Origin: Silene latifolia
Taxonomy: Eukaryota; Streptophyta; Magnoliopsida; Caryophyllales; Caryophyllaceae
Length of the DNA: 64,000 nt
NCBI RefSeq assembly: GCF_048544455.1
Contig: NC_133537.1
Coordinates: 313,492,238-313,556,237 of the forward strand
Direction of reading: 5' to 3'
Made by a program: the position numbers and the translations under genes. Numbering within the stretch: position 1 is the first letter of the stretch; each line of letters opens with the position of its first letter. Positions 36,396-48,300 of this stretch are shown here, one piece after another. The notes beneath the pieces are model-generated. The model made no database searches, was not told the DNA's origin, and saw only the letters and a list, made by a program, of their open reading frames with translations.

Positions 36396-36610
36396 ACAAA
36401 TTCTCATTTATGACGGACAATATCCGTCACAGGCTTGTGATGGGTCAGATAAAATTCACATGGGTAAATAAAGACAGGTTATATATGACTCCTTTGATAT
36501 CTCTAATTTTGTCTTATCTACGGATGTGGGTGATGCTTGAACTGTCATAAGTTTGTGATGGATATAGATATCCGTCATAAATTTGTGACGGATATAGATA
36601 TCCGTCACAG
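36396..36610. mobile_element. CCGTC/GACGG-palindrome MITE, second of two in tandem
   Basis: It opens ACAAATTCTCATTTATGACG, then TCCGTCACAGGCTTGTGATG. The right end has two copies of a GACGGATATAGATATCCGTC-like palindrome. Same family as the preceding MITE by layout. Confidence 0.6.
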
Positions 36611-38397
36611 AGAAGACGAGAAATATTGAAAATAGATACCCTTCATAGGTAGGATGATAATAGGAAATTTTAAACATGAATTCTCTTTTGATGAAGTGAG
36701 ACATTTCTAGTGATGAAAAATGAAATAGCATTGTTGGATACTACTGATTTTTAGTACCATCTAGAATGTTTTTGTCAATTTATCTCTTTTTTTTGAAGGC
36801 CCTTCATAATTATTTGAAATTCAAAGCTTTTAAAGTTTTAAACATGTAAAGCCCCTAAGGATGGTTTAGGTTTGATTAATTCCAGTATTTGGATTGAAAG
36901 TTCTTAATAAAATCGAAAGCATATCCGTAATTCAATTGAAATCAAGTTACGAGTCCTAGAATATACATCGCCTATAACTATGATAAAAGTGCCGAGATTT
37001 GTTGAGAGGAATTAGGTAGGTCATAAGAACTTGATTTGTTACGGGAGTACCACAACAAATAGCTAATTGGTAACAATAAACTAAATTAACTTGAAAAATT
37101 GACATTTAATAAGTTAAATACCCAAGATAGAAGACATCCAAACTTATACAGTTATACTCCTTACAACTTTAATTTATGAACACTTGGTATGAGAGTATGG
37201 ACTATTTTTCATGTTGATCAATCAATACAAATACAAATAAAAATTTATCGAATATAAGGAAATTTTAAGAAAATTAGTATCAGAACACACCAATTTCATC
37301 ACCCCTACGGCCTTTTCTAATAAATCTATATCCGAAAAAGGCTTAAATAAAAAACACTCACGATCAAAACTACACCCCTACATACATGTAAAAACACACT
37401 GTATGTGTTGAGCACTCAAGATGAAGAAACATCTCCCACCAACACAGTTTGATAGACTATCCCTAGACAAAGACAGTGGCGTTCGCAGCACTAGCAATTT
37501 CTCGGCCATAGATCACCACACTCCTTTCCGAAAGGACCAGTGAAGGCCGATCCTAAAACACCGTCATTTATATCCGTTAACATTATAGTCTCCCTGCTAA
37601 CAAAACTTCAGCTCAAAATGCCCAGCAGAAAAGCACAACAGTATAAAATAGAAACACGCTGTCAAACTGCAAACACCAGTGACAATTAATTGCATTACTG
37701 GAGGTGATAGATAATACGGGTTGTTTTGAGTCTAAAAATCTGAGTGTAAAATATCTAACAAACTGTGCACATAATTTACGCCATATGAATTGCATTTAGA
37801 GAGGTTAAGTCTGGAAATTTGGATTGACAATGGCTGCAGCATTATCGGCAAACCAAACAGCGCCAAGAAGAATAATTGAATAAAGCTAACAATGCTAACA
37901 CGAAAACTGCTGGATATGCAAGTATTATTATATATAAATACCAAGATTGCCTAATTCAACATGAAGATGTAACATTCAGTTCCGCAATAGGCTCTCTCTC
38001 AGAGTAGCTAACTGATGACTGAAACAAGTATTGTGATAGAAATATCCTAGAATGCACTTGAACAGAATCAAAATTTCCACGAATTGAGTGAATCCGGTAA
38101 CCCATATATTAGAACATATGAGTAACATAACTCCTACAGATTCACTACAATTTTTCACAACCTTCACAAACATATCAGTACATTATCTAACACAAATTAC
38201 AGTGGCGTATGCCAATAACTAATCAATCCCTAAAAGTGTATAGTACTCCGTACTCCATAATAAACAGTAAAGAGAAAAAATCGTGTATAATTAACCTAAG
38301 TACCTAATTACGGTTTTACCACTAATATAAACACACATACAGTCCTAGTCCTAATCAAAACTCCAATGTAGCAAATATCATTGGTCATCTTATTATA
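36611..38397. other. Intergenic and probable 3' UTR of the DUF3527 gene
   Basis: AT-rich with no credible gene. A less AT-rich patch at about 37430-37560 has no recognised function. The right-hand few hundred bases are the likely 3' UTR of the minus-strand gene ending at 38398. Confidence 0.45.
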
Positions 38398-40706
38398 TCA
38401 GTCCTTGACACGTTTAGGTCGAAGACGTGGACTCCTGGAATGAATCGTCGCCACTGCAATGGCAAAACACTGCAGAGCTGACAGCAATGACGACCGAAAG
38501 CTGATGAAATACAGGCCTTCGCGTATGTTCACCATTTTAACCGTTGGTGTTCCTTCCTTTGAGCCCTGTACAATGTATTAATGTAGTCGTTTTAGAACTA
38601 TCGACTGTGCTATTAGAGAATGCAACGGAGTACATAAACAAACAAAGATTGCTCAATAATCATCAACAAGAAAAAAATGCTAGGGCTCTCTAGCAAGAAA
38701 AAAATGAGGACTAAATCCTTTTAGCACACAATAAACTTGCCTCAAAGGAAAACATACACAAATAACTAAGACGGACCAAACTAAAGACACAGGTCATTTC
38801 AGTTCGGTATGGTTCATGCCATTTTAGATCCGGTTATTTCATACATGCTTGCATTCTTGGTTTGGGTGCGGTAATTTCGAATTTGGTGTGTTTTGTGTAT
38901 GTTATATTGGGTCATTTTGAGATATGGTTCAGTTCCCAAGTACTACGTTTCTGCTCGGGTCAGATGGAGTCAGTTCAAGTATTCAAACAATTCTGTTCCA
39001 AGTACAGAGCTGATAAGATATCTGATTGGACAGTGTCAATTCAGCTCGGTCAGTCATGCCAGGTTAAGACAAAGGGAGTACTGTTTAAGAGGGCAACTGA
39101 ACAACTTAAAACATACCTCTGTAAACATATCGAAAGATTTACAATCTACTTTTGATTTGGAATTCGGAAAACCCTCTTCGATCCTTTGCCTTGCTTTGAT
39201 CACTTTCAGAGGGCAACCCATATCCCAACCGCCACAATCACAATGCCCACCAGACCGCCATCTCTCTATAAGACTAGACGGTCCTCCAGTCTTGGTTCTC
39301 GGCCCACCATGTGGACCTGCAGGGACAATTATATCCATGCTTGTCGAACATTCTGAAGACATAGACACCTTTGAAGATTCAACAGTTGGCTTTACTCGAG
39401 GTTTCTTGAGGAACTTAATCCCCCAACCTCCCACTTCTTGCTGTTTGTTATCATCCTCATTTTGAAGATGATCCTTCACAACTATTGCAGCCAGTTCAAA
39501 ATTCGGAAGAAAATCATTATCCGAAATATCAGACCTTTCTAAACCCTTGTCTTCAGAAAAGTCTTCGGGAATTGCATTTGAACCACCAAATATGGACCGA
39601 TTTCGCTGCTTGAATGAGGGACCCACCTTAAACACCTCCATTACCTTTGACAATTTCCTGCCCCGCCTGCTATTACGGATCAAGGTGTGAATTTCTCTCG
39701 CCTGATTATCATTTGTACCTACCAAAACAAACTCGGTTGCCATGACTTTAGAAGTGCCAGAGCATATCGAAGAGGATGACGAGACCTTCATCTTCCCGAT
39801 TAGATCCGACTCAATACCAGATATATCAGACACCTTTTGGCCACTAGCATTAATATGGAAATAGTAGATATAGTCCAATGCCTTTTCATGGATTACATCA
39901 GCTTTCCCTACATTGGCTATATAAACTTCTTTCTGGTCATCTAATGAAAATGTAAAGTGAGGAAATCCATTATTGTCCCACGTACATTGAAGCATTCCTT
40001 GAGAAGAAGAATCCAATGTAAACCCTTGATTCTCGAGAGCCGAGGTCTCATTCTCGGGCTTCCGAGAGGGACTCATTGTTACCTGACCAGGAGAGTCCGG
40101 GTACTCAAAAGAGATGCATCTCTTATTTTCATATAGCTTTGCTCCAGCTAGCCTTGCATCATGATCTGAGATCCCAAGTCTCTGAAACAAAGGACTACTC
40201 AATATGTTCACCATGCTATTGCTGCCCATGATGGACCCCTTAATTCCTTCAGCCTCAGAACTTAACATTAAGTTTTCGGTCTCAACATCCATTGGATAGT
40301 CAATTGTAAACTTCGGCACATCAAATGGCACGAATCCCAAGTCCAAGGGGCTCAAATTTACAGATATCGCGCGTGAGGCCCTTTGCAGAACATTCACATG
40401 TATTAGTCCCATGAATCGCTTCAAATATTTCTCTTCTGAACTTACCAGCTGCTTAGGGATATTAATTCCCAGGCCACAAGACCGTTTGAGAAAAAGCTCT
40501 TGAGTGAAACTTTCGCAAGGGTGTGACTGCAATAGCTTCAGTATGAGTGTCATTCCTGGTTTCTCATCTTTGACCAAGGTCCATGCTTTGAAGTCGGAAG
40601 TGAGTAAAGCACTATGATCTGCTGAATTACAACTTTTTTTAGAGCCGCACATTAAACCTTCTCCATTATCATCGTCTTTTTGTCTGTCACAGTACGTGCT
40701 GTACAT
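38398..40706 (-). CDS. DUF3527 domain protein, two coding exons, 585 residues
   Basis: A plant-specific protein of unknown molecular function. The exons are 40706-39117 and 38565-38398, joined by a GT-AG intron of 551 bp in phase 0. The start is the first ATG after an in-frame TAG. The C-terminal third matches the DUF3527 family (Pfam PF12043): VPAGPHGGP, then PSSLIERWRSGGHCDCGGWDMGC at about 478-498. A QGF-TLDSSS and YIANVGK region precedes it, and MVNIREGLYFISFRSSLL closes it in the last exon. There is no signal peptide or membrane segment. A basic KR-rich tail (RLRPKRVKD) and an internal RRGRKL patch could aid nuclear targeting, which is inference. The reading frame is intact. Relatives can be longer, so the N-terminus may vary. 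Confidence 0.9.
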
Positions 40707-42300
40707 GATCAATAACTTCTACCAAAGTTCTTTTGTAAACAATAAAATGCAAGTTCAGTCCTTGATTTCACAACGGGCAACAAAATTTAGGGCATCTCTC
40801 CTCCATGTGACTATGTTTCCTTAAGGCCACTAGTCCCCTACAATGAGATAAAAATAAGATTTATCAATCAATAGGCAATCAGAAGTATGAAACTACGATC
40901 AGCAATCGAGAACCTCTAGAGCATCAAAGACTAATGCAGATTGCAGACAACCAATTTGATTTCAATAACCTCTCAAAAGTACATTACATAAATCCGAATG
41001 AAAATACATACAAGTTACAACAAAAGGCAACACAAGCAAACACTTTTATCAACATTTAGAGAAGCTCATTAGCTTCTTTTTAAATCAAAGCATGAAAAAA
41101 CTGGCCCTATGTCATCATCGCGGTTTGAGAAAAGTTAGAAGAGTGTTTTTAGAGAACTCATTAAACACAAGGATACAAAAGTTTTTTTGTAGCATGGGGC
41201 CGTAATACAAAAATCAGTCATAAGCTAGTAGGCCTCAAAGCATGATTACTTGATGGCATTTGTACCATGTAAGACCAGGGAACAAACTGAATAAATTAAG
41301 ATCATAATGCCATGCAATCAATTCACCAAAATCTATAGTAGGCCTCAAAAATAGGACTAATTTGAACTATTTGGTTGACCACACATTTAGGATGTCAAAT
41401 GTAAAATCATACTCCTATATTATACAGTCGTCATACTTTACCGCAACATCCTGCCTTTACTAATTCTTATATGAGACGGTCTCATAACAAGATTGTTGTG
41501 ATTGGTGAAACCACGCACATTAACGAGTAGTTTATTTTTCTTTTTAATGTTTTTTTACTATGATCTTTACTCTCTAGTGTGTTGTAGGTCATCTATCACA
41601 TTATCTTAAGTTCTTAACATGAGACAATCTCTCACGAGACTTACCCGCCAAAAAAATATACTCAGGACATGCCAGAAGAATCAATCAGTGACTGAAGAAC
41701 AGGTTATAAATCCTAAACAGATAAACCAGAAATTTGCCAGTGCAGAAATTGCAGTAAAACTATGCAAATGGAAGGAAAACAGTAAATTGCATAGTGATGG
41801 TGATGCTTATTAAAGCAACCAATAAGCTATAAGAAACATTCATATTACTTCCTCAATTTACACAGAAACAGAATTTGTTTCACTCAATATATAAACAGTC
41901 TGACCCGTTTCTTGTTTCAGACCGATATGTAAGGATTAAAATTATTCAGAAACATCAAATGAAAGAACAGATAACTCACATGCAACCACAAGTAAAAAAA
42001 TGCTCAAAAAATGTAAAAATTGACATACATTCATACAAAAAGTCTGAAAAAGATCAAAACTTTCAACAATTACCTGTAATTTTAGATCGAAGAATCACAA
42101 ACCCAGATGAAAAATCCAAGCAAGGTCACAACTTTTTTCACTTTTTTGTCACCCAATATACAGAATATCAATAACCCACCATTATGTAACAGTTAACAAG
42201 TTCAAAGAAGCTAAGAGTGCAGAAAAAACTGTAATTTCATAAAGAGGGGAGACAAATAGTGGAGAAAAAACTAACTGCAAATGGAAGTTGTGGGCAACTT
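40707..42300 (-). promoter_or_regulatory. Upstream region of the DUF3527 gene with probable 5' UTR introns
   Basis: No coding fits here. On the minus strand a good donor (ATTACAG|GTAATT) lies near 42075, an acceptor-like TCATTGTAG lies near 40838, and another acceptor-like site (TTGGTAG) lies just upstream of the start. This suggests a leader spliced over about 1.2 kb. A MITE-like insert lies within (41466-41643). Only transcript data can settle it. Confidence 0.35.
41466..41643. mobile_element. MITE related to the GAGACGGTCTC family
   Basis: The left end TATGAGACGGTCTCATAAC and right end CATGAGACAATCTCTCACG are imperfect inverted relatives. About 178 bp, non-coding. It lies inside the putative 5' UTR intron of the DUF3527 gene. 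Confidence 0.5.
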
Positions 42301-42862
42301 TTGTGCTTAAAACCCAAAAGATAATTAAGGACCCACCAAAAATATAATGTTAATTTACCTAATTTTTGGTAATGTAATGTGAAATTTGCCTAATTTTTAG
42401 AACAAGGTTATACAATAGAAGAAAGAAATAAGAAAATGTGGAAGAAAGCTTTTAACTTTAATGTTGATTGTTGATGTACAAGTAAAAAGGAGAATAGTTG
42501 CAGTAGAACAGTTGGGAAAGTATGAGCTGGGAAGCATGAAAGGGATGTTTGACTGAAGCTGACACAATAACACAAGTAAATTTATGCAACACAAATATTT
42601 AATGTGAATAAATTGGTTGTGCCTTGCTAAATGTTAATTTATGTTAGATTTCTTGGACATTTGATAATGACTTGTGATGAGAGGAGGGAGAGAGTAGAAA
42701 GAGGGAAATGGAGAGAGTGGGGAGCAAGTGGTGGGGAATCCTAAATTCAGGAACATACATTTCATGTCAGAGATTGACACATGATTTCAGGATGAATTTT
42801 TTTTTTTTTTTTTTTTTAATGTTCTATGACCAAAAGAAAGGAAATACTTGTAGGTAACTTAC
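42301..42862. other. Intergenic, upstream of the DUF3527 gene
   Basis: AT-rich with an AG-rich stretch near 42676-42730 and a T-run at 42799-42818. It may contain the promoter. No gene was seen. Confidence 0.4.
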
Positions 42863-42864
42863 TA

Positions 42865-43122
42865 CTTCCTCCCTTCAACTCCACATTACAAGTTTGTTTT
42901 TTCACGTTTGTCAACGCGTGTTTTACGCGATAAATATCTTTAGCTACGTATTTGCAAAAATTATAAAAGTTAGATATTCTTAATGTGCTACTAAAGACGA
43001 ATAAAATAAGATCTCACATGAATATATTTTCACTTATATATCGAGAGAAAATCGACATTAAATGTTCAGGTGTGAATAGTGTACAAAAGAGAAACTTGTA
43101 ATGTGGAGTTGAATGGAGGGGG
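42865..43122. mobile_element. Stowaway-type MITE (Tc1/Mariner)
   Basis: Starts CTTCCTCCCTTCAACTCC, ends with the inverted GGAGTTGAATGGAGGGGG, about 28-bp inverted repeats, TA on both sides (42863-42864, 43123-43124). It is 258 bp. A different Stowaway subfamily from the one at 1490. Confidence 0.88.
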
Positions 43123-43459
43123 TACTAACTAGGACTGTGAATCGGGTCGGACCGAAATCGGATTGGATCAAACTAAAATGGAAAAAAGTTTCGGTCAGGA
43201 ATCAAACCAAAAAATTCCAGTCCAAGATCGAAACCATGCCGGTTGGACTGGAATTTGTCCGCACTCACCTACTTATGTTAAATTATACTAAATGGGGTAA
43301 TTTCCCTACATAATGCTATAAGATAAATTAATTCCCCATGTATGGTTGTTTTAAAAATAATTCCCACCATATTGTTTATTTAAGTTTGGATGATCTAAAG
43401 CAAAAGGGATGGAAATAAAAACAAAATTGAATCCTTTTATATAATGTAATGTTAAAGAA

Positions 43460-43825
43460 CTAGTATAGCAACCCGTGCTACAGCACGATAATTTTATAAA
43501 GGTTAATTCTAGAAATTTAGTTTATTAATATTATTTTAATAAATTGAATATGAATTTAATTTAATGTAAATGTACTTTTATATATAAAACGTAACCATAA
43601 GAAATATTCCATATATGGGGCATAGTGATTGACGGCAATATTATTATTCGTAATTGTGTAGAATATTGTAGTAGAAATATTCCATATATGGGTTGACTAA
43701 AATATTTTGAATACAATATATTAGAAGGGAATATTCTAGAAGGGAATATTCCGTATGGGAGAAAGATGAGCGGGAAATTTGAGCGGGAATAACACAGATG
43801 TGTTGTTCTTTTAGTCTATAGGGGA
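43460..43825 (-). mobile_element. Small non-autonomous Helitron
   Basis: Read on the minus strand it begins TCCCCTATAGACTAAAAG after an A. It ends with hairpin CCGTGCTGTAGCACGG, a short spacer, then GCTATACTAG followed by T. The 5' TC, the 3' hairpin plus CTAG, and insertion between A and T without target duplication fit Helitrons. 366 bp, no coding. Confidence 0.7.
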
Positions 43826-43826
43826 T

Positions 43827-44370
43827 TATTCTTTACGTATAGTTCATTTAATTCCTTATTTATTTTTTATATTTCAATAGATTATAAATAAATATTATTA
43901 CATATAATATTATTCCGTATATTATACTAAATTTAAATTACATTTATGGTAAAAAAAATTTAAATATTTTCTTTTAAATTTGCAAAAAATTATATTATAT
44001 AAATACATTTTTTCATACTTCTAATGATTTTTATTTTGATGATGTTTATTTATATTCACTATATATTTGTTAGGATGCACCAAAAATTGAGCGCACTAAT
44101 TTTTACTTGAAGTGTATCTACTCTAGAAATTATGCAAAAATAGAGGATATAGGGGAAAAAAAGCTCAAATATAAAAAAAAAATTCATAAAAATATCAAAA
44201 TGATATCGTTAGCAGATTGATTAGTTTTGCCATTTCATTTATTTTTCTCAAATAAAAAATGTAAGGATGAGAAATTTGAAAAATTAGTATTGTCAATTTA
44301 AAATCTATTTATATCGTCTTAAGAGAGACTTACTGTTTTAATTTAAAACTGACACTTCAATTTTTAAAAA
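43827..44370. other. AT-rich intergenic, nothing recognised
   Basis: Very AT-rich, no open frame or repeat end identified. Confidence 0.45.
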
Positions 44371-44377
44371 AACAATA

Positions 44378-44562
44378 GGTCTTGGTATAGACGGGTGGGG
44401 CGAACAGACGGGTAAAGACCTCTAATAAAATGGGTAGGGGGGACAAGGTGGGGCAACCCTCATGTGCTTCCCACTTTATGGCAAATGGGTATTTTGTGAG
44501 AGAAAATGGTATCCGCCTATACGTATAGACGGATATTGTCCGTCTATAATGAGAATTTGTGT
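44378..44562. mobile_element. MITE, TATAGACGG-ended subfamily (left copy)
   Basis: Carries TATAGACGGG near the left and CCGTCTATAATGAG at the right, plus the palindrome TATACGTATAGACGG. The core GGGTATTTTGTGAGAGAAAA is shared with the elements at 52560 and 52839. It is inverted relative to the copy at 52839. Confidence 0.6.
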
Positions 44563-45000
44563 TAAAAAAACCCAATTTGTAAATATCGACGACGTTTTAG
44601 TAAATATCGACGACATTTTCATTCTGAAAGACAATTTTACCCTTCACATCTCACTAACTCTCTTCTTTTCTCTCTAACTCCAAAAATCCCCAAATATTCC
44701 CAACATGAAACACCATCACCACCTCCTACCACCACACTGCCACCAAACGCCGCCACTACCACGCCGCCACTGCCGTTTATCGTCGCCGTCGATACTGTTC
44801 ATATCCGTTTTTTTTTTTTTTTAATTTTAAAAATTAGCTTTGTAATTAGTTTTGAAAGATAGATTGTTGTGTGTATTATTGTAATTGTATTGTTGTTTTT
44901 GTTGCCAATCTTTTGCTAATTAGTTGTAATTGTATAGTTGTTTGCGTAAAATAAGTCAATTATATGTCGAATAATAGTCGAATTTGAGTCGAAAAAAATG

Positions 45001-45148
45001 GGGAAGGGGACACCGTGGATGAAACGTGAGAATTGGTTGTTTCATCCATGGTGAAACGTGAATTTTGGACGTTTGGCCATGGAGGAACGATGGTTTTCGC
45101 CATTTGCCCATGGACAAACGTTGGAATCCCACGTTTGGCCACGGTGAT

Positions 45149-45181
<33 letters not shown>

Positions 45182-45335
45182 TTCATCGTGGCCAAACGTG
45201 AAATTCCAACGTTTGGTCCATGGTGAACGTGGATTTTCATTGTTTGGACCATGGTGAACGTTGATTTCCAACGTTTGGACCATGGGCTGAACGTTGGATT
45301 TCAACTTTGGTCTATGGTTTAACTTTCGGGGGACA
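45001..45335. repeat. Minisatellite of CCATGG/AACGTTTGG units, head-to-head around a T/A run
   Basis: About eight diverged units of roughly 30-36 bp share CCATGG, AACGT and CAACGTTTGG words. A T-run followed by an A-run at 45149-45180 divides two arms in opposite orientation, so the single strand could fold into a long stem. Reading frames through it give repeated PWPN and HGQ peptides but no credible protein. Confidence 0.75.
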
Positions 45336-45370
45336 AATTTCAGATTTATGCAGAAAAATCGTAATGTTTG

Positions 45371-48300
45371 TGATAGGCTATCGCACACCTATGCAAAGAT
45401 AATATTTATACCCTAGCAAAACAAATGAATGTAGTACGTAGGGGTCGAACCACAGAGAGACGGGAGTTGTTAATTAGTTGTTATGGAGTGAATTTTACCT
45501 CGGTAGGTTAACGGTTGATTGATTGGTTTGGTTTGATGTGATGATAAAACAATAATAAAGAAAATGTCTAGGGAGGTCGGGTCACACATGCTAATTATGT
45601 AAATGCTCATGTCAAGTTAGGAAGTTGATTTTACGATAAATGTTTAGGCTTAAAGACACCCACCTTACGATATTAGTGTCAACCATAGACCGGGTCCTAG
45701 AGAAACTCTCGTCCATGACTAGGTCGTCCTACTACACATGCTTAGTCTAATTCAATTCCGTGCCTCTCGACTTTTAGAATGAATGAACAAACTTAATCAA
45801 TGAATAAAGCCTTTAAACATAGATTAAACATTATGGTGCAAACATGTGATAGAAACACTTATACAATATTAACTTATTCTTATTTTGACATTTACATATT
45901 ACTTAATCATGCATGGTTTCCCTTACTCCTTAGACAAATATAACTACTCAAACATGTTGAAAGTATAAACTAAACTAATACTACATGAAATGATAAATAA
46001 CATAATGGAAATAGAATAAGAATTACCTTGAATGGAAATGGAAATGGAAATGGAAATGGAAATAGAAGAACAATGAAACTAGAACAAACTTGAAATGTAA
46101 CTTGGAATTAAACTTGAAATGTAATTGTAATGTAATTGCTAAAAGGAAATGTAAACAAACTAAACTAAACTAAGCTAACCTAAACTAACTACTAAGATTT
46201 AGAGAGAATTTAGATGGAAAAATATGTGTAAGAGGTGTCCAAGAAGTGTCGACCAAAGCTTCTATTTATAGGAGTGAAGGGAGTAACGGAAATAAGCTAC
46301 GGGGGCTAACCCGATCGGGGCCACCCAACCCGATCGGGGTCGTGGTATTTCTCAAATTTCTCTTAATTCCGTCTTAACTTTGCACTTAATGTTGATGCGA
46401 ATCCGATGCTTATGTCTTAATGCGTCCGTCTAAGGTATCTTAAGCATCCTTTGGCATCCAATGCAAACTCTTATCATGGGCTTTCATTTGGATTTCATTT
46501 CTTTACATATCCACCAACTAAGATTGGTTTCCTCTTGCTCGGGTTTTCCAATTTCTTCCCAAAATGCCCCTATGCTTCCCGAAACTCCTTTGCATGATCA
46601 AGACTTGCTCTCATTAGCCTCGTGAACTCTTGTACTTGCTACTTTGACGGGAAAAAGCTACTAAAAGCTTAATTTCCTACAAAACACAATAGAAAACAAG
46701 CAAGCACAACTAGAACACGGAATTAGCTCACAAACACTAACATTAGTGCAAATGACATGTAAAATAGAGGTAAAATAGGGGGTTAAAATGTATATAAAAT
46801 GGACCTATCAAACTCCCCCAAGCTAAACCCTTGCTTGTCCTCAAGCAAGATCATCCCAACATTGCAAATCCCAAGTAGCTAACAAGGAATTGATTCAAAT
46901 CCCGAAACAACATGGGCATAAGGATAAGCAAAATCATGGATGAGATTTACATGGCGGCGTAGCGTAGAAGACTTCAAGTAAACGTTTCGGCTCTTGCATG
47001 ATCTTTTGACTTTCGGACTCTCACGATCCACTCATAACTCAATTTTGTGTAAAGGACATTTTTTTGTGAATAATCACTCAAGCTATCCTCGACTCATGAG
47101 AATGTGCCCGCAATCTAATATGGTAAACAATCAAATCATAAGCAAAGCCATCAAATGCAAGCAAATAATGAAGCCAAAGGGTTAGAAGAAGGCTTTATTG
47201 TGATATGGGACATAAGGGGGACAAATGATTATGGATATGTGGAGCTAATGTTAAGCTAGCAACAAAACCATGTGAAAATGTTCATTCCAACCCAAAATAG
47301 CCCAATTAGAAGACAAATGACTTATTACATTACAAACCTTAAGAATTTCTCCAAAATATATAATTAACCATATGAGAAATCTTAACTTCTTCTTCTTCTA
47401 CCACTTATTATTAACATCAACTTCATCAAACAAATCTTTTCTTTTTTTTTTCTTCATTTTTTCTCATTTTTTTCTTTTTTTCTTTTTTTTCTTTTTTTCG
47501 TCATTTTTTCCTTGCTCCAATTCTACCTTCACAATTACGGAAAAACAACAATCCAACAACCAATTCACAAGGACATAATCTTTAGAGAACATCCCAATTT
47601 GAGCATCCCAACACCAAAACATAGCTACTAGCTTAACAAGGGTAGGGAATTTATATTGTAGCTAGGGAAACAAGAACATGTGAAATGGGGCTAGAAAATT
47701 GGCAAATTTATCAATGTGAATTTGGCTTCAAAAATGCATAGCAAAATGAAAGTAATGCTTAAAGAGATGAATTAAAGACCATACTTGTGAGTTTTGATGT
47801 AACACACACCATAAGGAGACCTACCACTCACTTAAGTGAGACCAAATAAAGATAAAATGACCTTTAAGGAGGTTCTACCTTACCAATTTTGTAGCTTGCC
47901 AAAAGTCAAGATCAAGCCTACTTGATTTAATTTCCATCTTCCACCTACTATGTCAAGACATCCCCATGCATGCTATATCCTTTCAAAAGTAGCGAATCAA
48001 GAGCTATCAAGCCAAAAATGGGACAAACAAGAGGGCATAAGTAGGACAAGCAAAAAATTAGAGCAAAAACAACACAAATTTTTTTCAAAAATTCTCAATA
48101 AATCTACACTAACTAAATGAAAACCAAAACAAATTTTCAATTTATTTGAAAGCAATAAAATAACTAGACACACTAAATCCCTCCCCCAAGCTAGAACATC
48201 ACATTGTCCTCAATGTGAAAATGGGGTTAACCGCAAAAAAACACAAAGGAAGACAAGTAAAGCCAACAAAAGGAAATGGAAATGACACATGCGGAAAATA

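Noticed and set aside
37430-37560. Less AT-rich patch that might be a small RNA gene
   Set aside because: I could not find snoRNA boxes, tRNA boxes or a convincing fold by eye, so it was left as intergenic.
38862-39465. Plus-strand open frames of 97 and 190 codons
   Set aside because: They are antisense shadows of the DUF3527 gene and its intron.
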